A stretch of 64,000 bases of DNA, taken from NCBI RefSeq assembly GCF_013030985.1, contig NZ_WPYP01000004.1:297778-361777 (forward strand), in the 5' to 3' direction. Shown here one piece after another: positions 34,827 through 43,136 of this stretch. A program made the translations under genes and the position numbers. This DNA comes from Ruegeria arenilitoris. GTDB lineage: Bacteria > Pseudomonadota > Alphaproteobacteria > Rhodobacterales > Rhodobacteraceae. Under the pieces are notes generated by a model. The model was given only the letters and a program-made list of their open reading frames with translations, was not told the DNA's origin and made no database searches. Position 1 is the stretch's first letter. Each line of letters opens with the position of its first letter.

Positions 34827-35765
34827 TCAACGCTCTTTCGCAATTTCGCGGCGCCACCAGCCGATGGTATCCGCGACTCCGGTTTTCAAATTAAATCTCG
34901 GGGCCCAGCCCAGCTGATCCTGCAGCCGGGTGATGTCGGCCTCGACCAGGGGTGGATCGCCCGGTCGGGCCTCGCGGGCGCCCAGACGGATCAGATCCTC
35001 GGCCTTGGTCTGACGTCCGATCTCGTGGATCAGTTCGGCCAGAGGGATCGCCGTGCCGCTGCCGATATTGACCGGCCCCTGCAGATCGCTGAACAGCAGA
35101 GCACCCATCGCGGTGGCCACATCATCGACATGCAGGAAATCGCGTTTCTGCTGGCCGTGGGTGCACAATGCCTCGCGCCGTTGCAGCAACGAGCGGATCA
35201 CATCCGCGGCCAGCCGCTGCGGGTTCTCACCCGGACCATACAGGAAGAATGGCCGCGCCCAGGCCCCGGACAGACCCAGCGCATTGCACATCGGTCCAAA
35301 GGCGGTGAACAATGCCGCCTTGGCCGCGCCATATTTGGTGGAAGGGGTCAGCGGCGTGCTGTCCTCGCGCAGCTTAACCGCCTCGGACCAGTCATATTCC
35401 ATGCACGACCCGCAGAACGTCACCCGCTTGCCGCCCGCATCCGCAAAGGCAAACAACAGGTCGATCGAATGCTGCACCCAACGGAAATTCTCCAGAGACT
35501 GCTGGTTACCCGGCCCCATATACCAGGCCAGAGACAACAGATGACTGGGGCGATGCAGGTGAATTATCGCCCCCACATCCGAGGCGTTGGTCATATCGAC
35601 CCGAACCCAATGCACATCGCCATAGATTTTCGGAGGGGGATCGCTTCGGTAAGTCGCAATCACCCGATGTCCATGGCGGGCAAGGTCCCGAACGGCGGCC
35701 TGCCCGATGAACCCGCCGGCCCCCGTGACCATCACCGTAGTTTTTTTCGTCTTCGCACTCGTCAT
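34827..35765 (-). CDS. NAD-dependent epimerase/dehydratase (extended SDR)
   Basis: A 312-residue extended SDR. VMVTGAGGFIGQAAVRDL is the cofactor motif, KYGAAKAALF carries Tyr-x-x-x-Lys, and RPFFLYGPGENPQR plus KRDFLHVDDVATAM are typical of nucleotide-sugar epimerases/reductases. It is likely a 4-reductase or epimerase of a deoxysugar, working with the RfbC-like protein encoded just upstream. It starts 34 bases downstream of the RfbC-like gene's stop. Confidence 0.85.
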   Translation of the reverse strand: MTSAKTKKTTVMVTGAGGFIGQAAVRDLARHGHRVIATYRSDPPPKIYGDVHWVRVDMTNASDVGAIIHLHRPSHLLSLAWYMGPGNQQSLENFRWVQHSIDLLFAFADAGGKRVTFCGSCMEYDWSEAVKLREDSTPLTPSTKYGAAKAALFTAFGPMCNALGLSGAWARPFFLYGPGENPQRLAADVIRSLLQRREALCTHGQQKRDFLHVDDVATAMGALLFSDLQGPVNIGSGTAIPLAELIHEIGRQTKAEDLIRLGAREARPGDPPLVEADITRLQDQLGWAPRFNLKTGVADTIGWWRREIAKER

Positions 35766-35799
35766 GGGAAAGTCGTCTTTCCTTGGAATCGCGGCGGGC

Positions 35800-36330
35800 T
35801 CAGCATTGGATCAGCGGCCACCCCGCATCTTTTTCAGAAACAATCGTTACAGGTTGCGGCCATTGTATATTCAACGCCGGGTCATCGTATCGCAGCCCCT
35901 GTTCCACACCGGGGGTGTAGAACTCGCTGGCCGAATAATAGGCCTGCGCCCCGTCGGTCAGGGCCAGATAGCCATGGGCAAACATCTCGGGCACGTAAAG
36001 GGCGCGCCGGTTCTCGGCCGACAGCTCGATCCCGAAATGCTGAAGGTAGGTGGCACTGTCCGGGCGCATATCCACGATCACGTCGTAGATGGCACCGGTG
36101 ATGCAGCGCATGAACTTGGCCTCACGCGCCGGGGCCTGCTGGTAATGCAGGCCACGCATCGTTCCTTTTCTTTCGTTGAATGAAAGGTTTATCTGCGCAA
36201 TGGCCGGTTTCAGGCCATGCTTTTCAAACTCGTTTGCGCAAAAGGCACGGGCAAAAAACCCGCGATCGTCCGAAATCTCGTGCAGATCGACAACATAGGC
36301 GCCCGGTAAATGCGTCTCAGTGAAAATCAT
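35800..36330 (-). CDS. rfbC: dTDP-4-dehydrorhamnose 3,5-epimerase-like protein
   Basis: A 176-residue cupin-fold RfbC homologue. DDRGFFARAFCANEF, GTMRGLHYQ (the conserved RGLHYQ with the catalytic His), VIVDMRPDSATYLQH and YVPEMFAHGYLALTD are present. It starts the operon running left to the mutase-like gene. ATG 36330 is taken, since AGAGGCGG lies before it. The nucleotide carried could be CDP rather than dTDP given the cytidylyltransferase in the same block; the family name does not settle this. Confidence 0.88.
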   Translation of the reverse strand: MIFTETHLPGAYVVDLHEISDDRGFFARAFCANEFEKHGLKPAIAQINLSFNERKGTMRGLHYQQAPAREAKFMRCITGAIYDVIVDMRPDSATYLQHFGIELSAENRRALYVPEMFAHGYLALTDGAQAYYSASEFYTPGVEQGLRYDDPALNIQWPQPVTIVSEKDAGWPLIQC

Positions 36331-36581
36331 TAAAAACCGCCTCTTTGGACTGCAACTAGTTAACCACACCAACCCTCATTCACAAAAATATGCCCTGACG
36401 AAGCCGGTCAAATTCAGCTGCGCCGTTTGTTGGCACCTGAAGGCAATATCGAAAGCTAACCAGACAATTGGCCCGGTTTCCATGATTCTCGGGCTTTTCC
36501 ACCGAAATCCCGTTTTTCGAGACCACCTGCCAAAGCGCGCATGTGAATAAACTGTTTAAAAAATGACACTCTGCGTGTGTA

Positions 36582-37769
36582 ATGCGGACTTATTTCGTGC
36601 CGATAAAGGATGAGCATTTGAATCCTGCAGACAGAAACGTCCTGGTTTTTTCGCAGCGCAATCTCAACGACAATGTGTCGCGCTGCTCGGGGTTCGAGTT
36701 CGAGGACGTCATTGCCGAGATCGAAGACTGCCAGATCGTAGCGCCACGTCTTGCGAACAGCGGGAGGATACCGCTCAACCCCAGGCGGTGGCTGTCGCGG
36801 CGCAGCAGCCTGTTCCAATACTGGCCGTCCGGAGTGCAGAAATCCCCCCTGACCCGCAACTATGACCTGTTCTTCTGCAATGCGCAGAAACCACTGGAAC
36901 TGCTGGCGCTGGATGCGGTTCCGAACTGGCGCGAGCGCTGCGGTCTGGCGGTCTGCGTTCTGGAAGAGGTCTGGACCAGCGGGATCGAACAGCACCTGCC
37001 GCTGATTAAATCTCTGTCGAAATTCGATCTGATCGCCAGCGCCTTTGCCGAGCCCTGCGAGGCGCTGCAGCGGATCACCGGCAAACCTGTCATCCATCTG
37101 CCGGGCGCGGCCGACATGGTTCGGTTTGCACCGCAGTCGCTGACCGCAGACCGCCCGATCGACATCTATTGCATGGGGCGCCGACGCCCGGAGCTGCATG
37201 ATCGGTTGCTGACCATTCTGGCCGAGCGGCAAGGGTTTTACCTGTACGACTCGGCCACGAAGCCCCCGATCACGGCGCAGCACAAGGTGCATCGGGACCT
37301 GCTGGCCAACCTGATCCAGCATTCCAAACTGTTCATGGTCGATATCGCCAAGATCGGCCATGACGATCAGAAAAAGGGAAACATTGCCTGGGGACCGCGG
37401 CATGTCGAGGGTATCGCGGGCGGGGCCATCCAAGTGGGCTATGCGCCCGAGACCGAGGATTACCTGCAGTATTTCGACTGGCCCGAATCCGTGATCCGGC
37501 TGCCGCAGGACCCGGACAAGGCCATCGACCGGATTGTGGCGATCCTGGATGACCCAACCGAACAGGAACGGATGCGGCGGATCAATTTTGCGAACGCCCT
37601 GCAGAAACATGACTGGCTGAACCGCTGGACGGATATTCTGAAACACCTGAACCTGCCGGAAACCAGCGCAATGGCGACGCGCAGGCAAAACCTGTCCCGC
37701 ATGGCCGCGGGGTTGACGGGCAAACATCCGTCGCAACCAAGCTCGACGGAACCTGCCTCAGCGCTCTGA
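36582..37769 (+). CDS. Glycosyltransferase-like protein of the polysaccharide locus
   Basis: A 395-residue protein. The second half holds DIYCMGRRRPELHDRLL, then VDIAKIGHDDQKKGN and WGPRHVEGIAGGAIQVGYAPETEDYLQYF, which resembles the C-terminal nucleotide-sugar-binding half of GT4-like transferases (Glyco_trans_1_2). The N-terminal half is without clear motifs. No membrane helix. Its sugar and acceptor are unknown. It is divergent from the RfbC-like gene. Confidence 0.68.
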   Translation: MRTYFVPIKDEHLNPADRNVLVFSQRNLNDNVSRCSGFEFEDVIAEIEDCQIVAPRLANSGRIPLNPRRWLSRRSSLFQYWPSGVQKSPLTRNYDLFFCNAQKPLELLALDAVPNWRERCGLAVCVLEEVWTSGIEQHLPLIKSLSKFDLIASAFAEPCEALQRITGKPVIHLPGAADMVRFAPQSLTADRPIDIYCMGRRRPELHDRLLTILAERQGFYLYDSATKPPITAQHKVHRDLLANLIQHSKLFMVDIAKIGHDDQKKGNIAWGPRHVEGIAGGAIQVGYAPETEDYLQYFDWPESVIRLPQDPDKAIDRIVAILDDPTEQERMRRINFANALQKHDWLNRWTDILKHLNLPETSAMATRRQNLSRMAAGLTGKHPSQPSSTEPASAL

Positions 37770-37785
37770 GGCCGGTTGCCAGGTA

Positions 37786-38241
37786 TCACCCGGCACTTGC
37801 GACCGAGCCATCCGACAACAGCCCCAGATGGGACAGCTGATTGCTGCAACTGTTTTCGATGGGATGAAAAACACCGGAATACTCAAGTTCGACGCCCGTT
37901 TCCGCGGACAGCACAACATTGGTCGAGGTCGCGAATTTGACCACGATGGACCGATCCAGCTTGGCCCGTTTGCCCTCGACATAAGGCAGGTTCCCGGCTT
38001 TGAAGTTGAAGATAGCATTCGCCACCTGCCCCGACAGACCTTTTTCGATCAGAAAGGTCTCATACCCATCGCAAAACGCCTGTGCTGCCGGTTGCGCGGC
38101 AATGTCAGAGCCATAGACCCGTGCGATGACCCGCCGGGCATGGGCTGCGATCCCGCCGGGCAGCAGGGCGAACCCCACCCCGCCCGCAACAGCGGCCAGA
38201 CACACACCTCCCAACAATGCGCTTCGTCTGGAGATCATCAT
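37786..38241 (-). CDS. Tat-signal small protein paired with GMC oxidoreductase (second pair)
   Basis: A 151-residue protein. The twin-arginine signal is SRRSALLGGVCLAAVAGGVG. The mature part of about 120 residues includes FCDGYETFLIEKGLSG and FNFKAGNLPYVEGK, with two late Cys. It overlaps the GMC gene by four bases (ATGA). Its length is close to the small (gamma) subunit of FAD-dependent dehydrogenases (about 150-170). It is longer than the first-pair partner. The likely role is Tat hitch-hiking of the GMC subunit into the periplasm; inferred. Confidence 0.7.
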   Translation of the reverse strand: MMISRRSALLGGVCLAAVAGGVGFALLPGGIAAHARRVIARVYGSDIAAQPAAQAFCDGYETFLIEKGLSGQVANAIFNFKAGNLPYVEGKRAKLDRSIVVKFATSTNVVLSAETGVELEYSGVFHPIENSCSNQLSHLGLLSDGSVASAG

Positions 38242-39650
38242 CGGACCACCTCGGCCGCGCGCAGCGACATTGCGGACAGGGTCAGGGTCGGATTGGCGGG
38301 CGAGCAGGTCGGAAACGACCCCGCCCCCAAGGCAAAGACATTCGGAACCTCGTGCAGACGCAGATACTCATCCACCACCCCCTCGGCCGGGTCGGTGCTG
38401 ATCCGGTGGGTGCCCTGAATATGGGCCTGGCTGGGCAGAAAGCCGCCTGCGGTCACGCTGTCCAGTTCATCCGGAATGACACCCGGCAATCCGTCCAGCG
38501 CGCGCTGCAAGCCGCGATAGGCGTAGGGGTGGTGCCCGGTCCATTCGATCACCGGGGCGTCCTCCTCAAGCAGCACCCGGTTTTCGGCGATGGGCAGGTC
38601 CTCGGCCACAAGGGTCAGAACCAGGCGGTTGGTCCACTTGCCCGGCTCCTCGCGGATATTGGGGGGCGCGTTCGAGCTTTCGATCAGCACCGCCGCCGCC
38701 TCGGACCGGTCTATGTCGTGATAGAAATGGTAACTGTGGCCGGTATCCGACGTGCCGCCGAAATAGTTCTTCAACGTGGCTGTATCGACAATCACGGATT
38801 GCGAGGGTTCTTCGTGCAGATACCGCCCCAACGCAGAGGAGGTGACGCCCGACCGCAGCAAGATTGCCGCGTTGAAAATGGCATTGGCGCCCAGCGCAAA
38901 CACGGCTCCCTTGACTTTGACTTCTTGCCCGTCCGTCCCGCGCAACACCCCGTGCGTCGCGCGCCCGCCTTCAACGACCACCTCGCGGAATTCGGTATCC
39001 AGAACATATCTGGCCTTTGGATGTGCAATCTGTTCAAGGCCGTTCAGGATCGTGAATTTCGCATCAATCGGACAGATGCCGCAAACGCCGTTCACGCAGC
39101 AGGTGGGCCGCGTGCCCCCATTTGAACGCGCGGTCGGCAGGGGCACCCAGGAATTGCTGTGACTCTGAAGCACGACGTCCGCGCGGGATCCGGTGTGCTC
39201 GGGGTAAGGAAACGGCTTGTCGCGGGGCAGGATATGATCCGACCCGCCCCCTGCGATCTCCATCAGGTATTCGGCCCGTTCGTAATAGGGGGCCAGATCG
39301 TCATAGCCGAACGGCCAGTCCATTCCCACGCCGAACCGGGAATGCAGCCGGAAGTCATCCGGGTGAAACCGCGGGGTATCACCCCACCAGAAGTTCGAAT
39401 TTCCGCCGAAAACGATAAAACTGAGCCAATCTTTCCGGAAGCCGGACGAATTGCGCTGCGTGATGTCCTCTCCGGCGCGCCAGCCGTCGCGAAGCTGCGC
39501 CTCATGCGGGCGGAAACCGCCTTTTTCGACGATGAGAATGTCCAGATTCTGCGGCAGGGCGTGCGCAAAGAACATCGATGCAAAGCTGCTGCCGACAAGC
39601 ACCACGTCCCATTCGCTGGCGGCAACCTCTGCAAGGTCAATGCGTTTCAT
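38238..39650 (-). CDS. GMC-family FAD-dependent oxidoreductase (second copy) with Cys-rich motif
   Basis: A 470-residue GMC flavoprotein. The N-terminal cofactor motif is VVLVGSSFASMFFA (a Ser-rich variant of the Gly loop). Near residues 184-193 is a Cys cluster CCVNGVCGICP (Cys184, 185, 190, 193), reminiscent of the Fe-S site of bacterial FAD-glucose dehydrogenases. The C-terminal GMC domain has HIQGTHRIS and CSPANPTLTLSAMSL with the His/Asn pair. No signal peptide. A Tat protein gene overlaps its 3' end. The first copy at 20.6 kb lacks the Cys cluster. Probably oxidises a sugar or alcohol of the polysaccharide system in the periplasm. Confidence 0.85.
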   Translation of the reverse strand: MKRIDLAEVAASEWDVVLVGSSFASMFFAHALPQNLDILIVEKGGFRPHEAQLRDGWRAGEDITQRNSSGFRKDWLSFIVFGGNSNFWWGDTPRFHPDDFRLHSRFGVGMDWPFGYDDLAPYYERAEYLMEIAGGGSDHILPRDKPFPYPEHTGSRADVVLQSHSNSWVPLPTARSNGGTRPTCCVNGVCGICPIDAKFTILNGLEQIAHPKARYVLDTEFREVVVEGGRATHGVLRGTDGQEVKVKGAVFALGANAIFNAAILLRSGVTSSALGRYLHEEPSQSVIVDTATLKNYFGGTSDTGHSYHFYHDIDRSEAAAVLIESSNAPPNIREEPGKWTNRLVLTLVAEDLPIAENRVLLEEDAPVIEWTGHHPYAYRGLQRALDGLPGVIPDELDSVTAGGFLPSQAHIQGTHRISTDPAEGVVDEYLRLHEVPNVFALGAGSFPTCSPANPTLTLSAMSLRAAEVVR

Positions 39651-39818
39651 CTATTCACCCATGGCCTCGCAAGAGGCTCAAACCGAATTACTCATACACT
39701 CAAATAAGATATCTCAGCGTACCCCGAGACAGAGGTTTGTCAAATCACCAAAGATGATCGGTTTCTTTCCGGAACCAATCTACAAGCCATTCCGCAGTGT
39801 CCCGATCCGGCGGCCACG

Positions 39819-40583
39819 TCAGTCAGAGGTCTTCGCCCCGCCGGTTTTGCGGTTGCCTGCAGCGCGTATGCGATCGGCAATGCTTTGCGTCCGCTGCGGC
39901 TGATCGCCCTGAATTTCCAGGGGTTCGACGCTGTCGGCATCCAATCGGAACGTCGCGCGCATGGGCAAAAACCCGTCCACTACCATCATGTTCTGCTCGG
40001 ACGGATCGATTGTCAGCTTTCCGGTCAGGCGGACGGGCTCGTGAACATAGCTGGGCGTCCAGTCCTCATTCAGCCGCACCCGGATCATCTGATTGGGCGG
40101 CGGCGGCGGCATGTGGCTGCACATCCCGCGCTGAGGCACCAAGTAAGCTATGGCATTGCCATCCGCATCGGGTGGTGCCGGAATGGCAAACCCTGCCAGC
40201 GTCACAGTCTGACCGTCGAGTTCGGGGTTACCTGCCGCACCGGCGCGCTCTCGGTTCCGGGCCACGACATGCCGCTGGTCCAGCAGCCAGTCGATATCGA
40301 TTCCATCCGACGCCAGGGCGTCCTCAGTCTCAATCAAAAGCTCCTGCCATTTCAGCCGTTCTTCGGCGCTGCCCACATCCTTATGCAGCCTGCCGCGCAA
40401 GCGTACGACGAAAAGCACATCGTCGAACTGTTCCGGGTTGAGATCGCGATACGGGTCATCGAAGACTTGAACGGACGGGTCCGGCAAATCGGACCAGTCC
40501 AGTGCGACCCCCGGAGCCGCCACCGCTGACGGGCCGCACAGGACCAGCGCCAGAATCGTTGCAAGAGGAAACCAATATCGCAT
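39819..40583 (-). CDS. DUF3299 family exported protein
   Basis: A 254-residue protein with a signal peptide (about residues 1-22). FAIPAPPDADGNAIAYLVP and GMCSHMPPPPPNQMI (Cys-x-His before a Pro run) are the DUF3299 hallmark. The N-terminal half carries a region rich in acidic and Leu residues, possibly helical. Members are often near transporter permease genes. Function unknown. It is divergent from the riboswitch, with about 150 bases between. Confidence 0.82.
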   Translation of the reverse strand: MRYWFPLATILALVLCGPSAVAAPGVALDWSDLPDPSVQVFDDPYRDLNPEQFDDVLFVVRLRGRLHKDVGSAEERLKWQELLIETEDALASDGIDIDWLLDQRHVVARNRERAGAAGNPELDGQTVTLAGFAIPAPPDADGNAIAYLVPQRGMCSHMPPPPPNQMIRVRLNEDWTPSYVHEPVRLTGKLTIDPSEQNMMVVDGFLPMRATFRLDADSVEPLEIQGDQPQRTQSIADRIRAAGNRKTGGAKTSD

Positions 40584-40737
40584 GCTCGGACTCTATCGCT
40601 CTGCCCGGATCAATCCAGTGGGTTTTTGCAAATGTCGTCTTTGCAGGGCGCTCTGTCGCTGCAGGGCTGCGCCGGGAAACAAACCTCCAAGAATCAAATT
40701 TATTATTGACGCATCAGGCCATCTCGGGCAGTCAATC

Positions 40738-40915
40738 TGGTGATGGTTCCCCCAAAAAGGGGATGAAAAGGGAATACGGTGCGGCCCTGTCAATTGGCCA
40801 ACTCCGTGACTGCCCCCGCAACTGTAAGCGGTGAGCGACGCCATACACCCACTGGCCCTTTGGGCCGGGAAGGATGGCCTAGCATCGACCCGCAAGTCAG
40901 GAGACCTGCCATCAT
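40738..40915 (+). promoter_or_regulatory. Cobalamin (B12) riboswitch
   Basis: The leader has the B12-box parts: the 5' stem near GATGGTTCCCCC, a central GACTGCCCCCGCAACTGTAAGC, CCCACTGGCCC with GGGAAGGATGGC, and the 3' box GACCCGCAAGTCAGGAGACCTGCC. These match the conserved adenosylcobalamin riboswitch. Downstream are an ABC uptake system and a DUF1636 gene, the normal B12-repressed targets. The exact 5' edge is approximate. Confidence 0.92.
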
Positions 40916-40956
40916 ATGTTCAACCAACCCGGGGCGGGGCGTCCTGGAAGGAGGCT

Positions 40957-41046
40957 ATGATGACACGTCTGACACGTGTTCCTATGATTGGCACCTTCTC
41001 TGCGCGTTTGAAAACGAGCGGAGCGGGCAATGCCGCAAACACCTGA
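40957..41046 (+). CDS. 29-codon micro-ORF between riboswitch and DUF1636 gene
   Basis: Encodes 29 residues (start ATGATG; MMTRLTRVPMIG...), with a very strong GGAAGGAGG ribosome-binding site immediately upstream. Its stop overlaps the start of the DUF1636 gene by 17 bases, a layout suited to translational coupling. It has no recognised domain. It may be a true leader or regulator peptide, or simply a spacer that couples translation. No database test was possible. Confidence 0.45.
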   Translation: MMTRLTRVPMIGTFSARLKTSGAGNAANT

Positions 41047-41386
41047 TCATTTCCTGCTGATCTGCGAGACCTGCAAAGGTCCGGAGAATGCCCATGCCTT
41101 GCGCACCGCGCTGGCGGGCAGTCTGCCTGCGGGCTTTGCGGTTCGGACCGTATCGTGCATGGCGGGATGCGAAAGGCCGACAACCGTTGGATTTCAGGCC
41201 GTTGGCAAAGCGCAGTACCTGTTCGGCGATATCCAAACCGAACGCGACATCAACGCAGTGGCCGAGTTTGCGCGGCAGTATCAGCACAGCGTGGACGGAT
41301 GGACCAACGCCACCGACCGCCCGCGCGCATTGTTCACCAAAACCTTGGCTCGCATGCCCTGTATGAACGTGGAGGAGCGCCCATGA
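41030..41386 (+). CDS. DUF1636 family metal-binding-like protein
   Basis: A 118-residue protein. CETCKG near residue 12 and SCMAGCERPTTV near 42 are conserved Cys pairs, and FGDIQTERDINAVAEFA near 70 fits DUF1636. Family members are often encoded beside cobalamin genes and are suspected to bind a metal or iron-sulfur cluster. The start follows GGAG and overlaps the micro-ORF. Its stop overlaps the ABC ATPase start by four bases. Confidence 0.85.
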   Translation: MPQTPDHFLLICETCKGPENAHALRTALAGSLPAGFAVRTVSCMAGCERPTTVGFQAVGKAQYLFGDIQTERDINAVAEFARQYQHSVDGWTNATDRPRALFTKTLARMPCMNVEERP

Positions 41387-42168
41387 CCAACCCCGCGTTT
41401 CTGGTTGCTCGTGACCTGGAATACTATGCGCTCAACGGCGATGTCCTGCTGCAGGGTGCGTCGTTCGAACTGGACAAGGGTGCAATCCTGGCCATTGCCG
41501 GGCCAAACGGGGCCGGAAAAACAACGCTTTTGAACCTTCTGTGCGGTGCCGCCGAGATGGTTCTGGGCGATGTCCTGATCAACGGGCGCAGCCTGAAACA
41601 GATGTCCGCATCGGAACGCGCGCGCATGATTGCCGTGGTCAGTCAGCAGGAGTTTCCGGACGGTCGGTTGCTGCTGCGCGACTACGTTGCGCTGGGTCAG
41701 ATTCCGATCCGCTCCGACCGGTCCGCCGACGCCCACGCGGCCGAACTTGACCGGATACTGGACCTGACCGGGCTGGACGCTCTGGCCGGCAAGCGGATGG
41801 CCCTGCTGTCCGGCGGCGAACGTCAGCGAGCACATATCGCCCGGGCACTGGCGCAGAACCCTTCGCTTCTGTTTCTGGATGAGCCCACCAACCATCTGGA
41901 CCCTGATGCCAAGGGCCGGATGCTGTCGCTGGTGGCCGAACTGGGCATCACCGTGGTCATGATCGTGCACGATCTGGTCATGATCCCCGAATTCGCCACC
42001 CATGTGGCCCTGATGAAATCCACCCGCCTGACCAGCTTTGGGCCCGTGGCCGAGGTTCTGACGCCCGCGCATGTGCGCGACACGTTCGGCGTCGACTACC
42101 TGTGTTTCCAGCACGAAGGCCGGGTAATCCCGGCGCTGGATATCCGAAGAACACCCGTTTCAAACTAA
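41383..42168 (+). CDS. btuD: Cobalamin-type ABC transporter ATP-binding protein
   Basis: A 261-residue ATPase. Walker A GPNGAGKTT, signature LLSGGERQR, Walker B LLFLDEPTNHLD, and the H-loop VHD are all present. It belongs to the BtuD/FecE/HmuV subfamily. The start at 41383 overlaps the DUF1636 stop; an earlier in-frame extension would run through that gene. With the downstream binding protein and permease it forms a complete importer under B12 riboswitch control, so B12 or corrinoid is the likely substrate. Confidence 0.88.
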   Translation: MTNPAFLVARDLEYYALNGDVLLQGASFELDKGAILAIAGPNGAGKTTLLNLLCGAAEMVLGDVLINGRSLKQMSASERARMIAVVSQQEFPDGRLLLRDYVALGQIPIRSDRSADAHAAELDRILDLTGLDALAGKRMALLSGGERQRAHIARALAQNPSLLFLDEPTNHLDPDAKGRMLSLVAELGITVVMIVHDLVMIPEFATHVALMKSTRLTSFGPVAEVLTPAHVRDTFGVDYLCFQHEGRVIPALDIRRTPVSN

Positions 42169-42187
42169 AGCAAGGAAACTCCCCCCA

Positions 42188-43135
42188 ATGAAACAAATCT
42201 GGTCTGCGGCCCTGATCACCGCCCTCGCAGGCGGCGCCTTTGCACATGAGGTGACGGTCGACAATTGCGGCGCGCCACTGGTTTTCGAGACTCAGCCCGA
42301 ACGGCTGGTCGTGCATGACATGAACATGACCGACATGGCCTTTGCGCTGGGTCTGCAGGACAAGATCGTTGGCCTGACCGGCATTACTGGCTGGTACAAG
42401 ACCAGCCCCGAATTCGACACGCTGCGCGGCGACATCCCCGAGCTTGCGCCGAAATACCCGACCGTTGAAAACCTCGTCGCGGTCGAACCCGACCTGTTCT
42501 TTGCCGGTTGGTATTACGGCATGAAACCCGGCGGAGACGTGACGCCCGGCACGCTGGAGCCCTTTGGCATCAAGACCATGATCCTGACAGAAAGCTGCGT
42601 GCATCTGGACAAGGATCGCCCCGAGGCCAGCATGGACCTGCTGTTCGACGACGTGCTGCGTCTGGGCAAGGTCATGCATGTCGAGGACAAGGCCGACGCG
42701 CTGGTATCCGGCTGGAAAGACGAACTGGCAGCCATCGAAGCCCAGACCGCCGATCTGCCCAAACCCCGCGTGTTCCTGCTGGACGGTCCGGCCGATGCGC
42801 CCTTCACCGCGGGCAAATTCGCCATCCCCGACGCGATGATCGCCGCTGCGGGCGGTGAGAACGTCACCCATGACATGGACACCAGCTGGGGCCGCACCTC
42901 ATGGGAGGTCGTCGCCGCATCCAACCCGGAATTTCTGGTACTGCTGGACTACCAGACCGGAAATGGCGCAGCGGATACGTTCAAGTTTCTGCAGGACCAT
43001 CCGGTGATGTCGCAGATCGACGCCGTGAAAAACGAACGCTGGATCGGCCTGCGCTACGAAGAGCTGACCCCCGGACCGGCGAATATCAAGGCGATCTCGA
43101 AAATGGCCCAAGCCATGCATCCGGGCCTCAACTGA
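42188..43135 (+). CDS. btuF: Periplasmic substrate-binding protein of B12-type ABC importer
   Basis: A 315-residue protein with a Sec signal (MKQIWSAALITALAGGAFAH). The body is a class III (TroA/BtuF-like) binding protein: RLVVHDMNMTDMAFALGL, YPTVENLVAVEPDLFFAG, and the C-terminal FLQDHPVMSQIDAV. The mature protein starts at about residue 21. It is 19 bases after the ATPase and just before the permease. Substrate inferred from riboswitch control. Confidence 0.85.
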   Translation: MKQIWSAALITALAGGAFAHEVTVDNCGAPLVFETQPERLVVHDMNMTDMAFALGLQDKIVGLTGITGWYKTSPEFDTLRGDIPELAPKYPTVENLVAVEPDLFFAGWYYGMKPGGDVTPGTLEPFGIKTMILTESCVHLDKDRPEASMDLLFDDVLRLGKVMHVEDKADALVSGWKDELAAIEAQTADLPKPRVFLLDGPADAPFTAGKFAIPDAMIAAAGGENVTHDMDTSWGRTSWEVVAASNPEFLVLLDYQTGNGAADTFKFLQDHPVMSQIDAVKNERWIGLRYEELTPGPANIKAISKMAQAMHPGLN

Positions 43136-43136
43136 A

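Noticed and set aside
36456..37736. 426-residue minus-strand frame
   Set aside because: Antisense shadow of the glycosyltransferase-like gene, rich in Gln/Arg without domain.
40918..40962. Tiny frame starting right after the riboswitch
   Set aside because: 15 codons, no ribosome-binding site of its own, and contains the strong site of the following micro-ORF.
41281..42114. 277-residue minus-strand frame opposite the ABC ATPase gene
   Set aside because: Walker A, signature and Walker B motifs lie on the plus strand, so this is a shadow.
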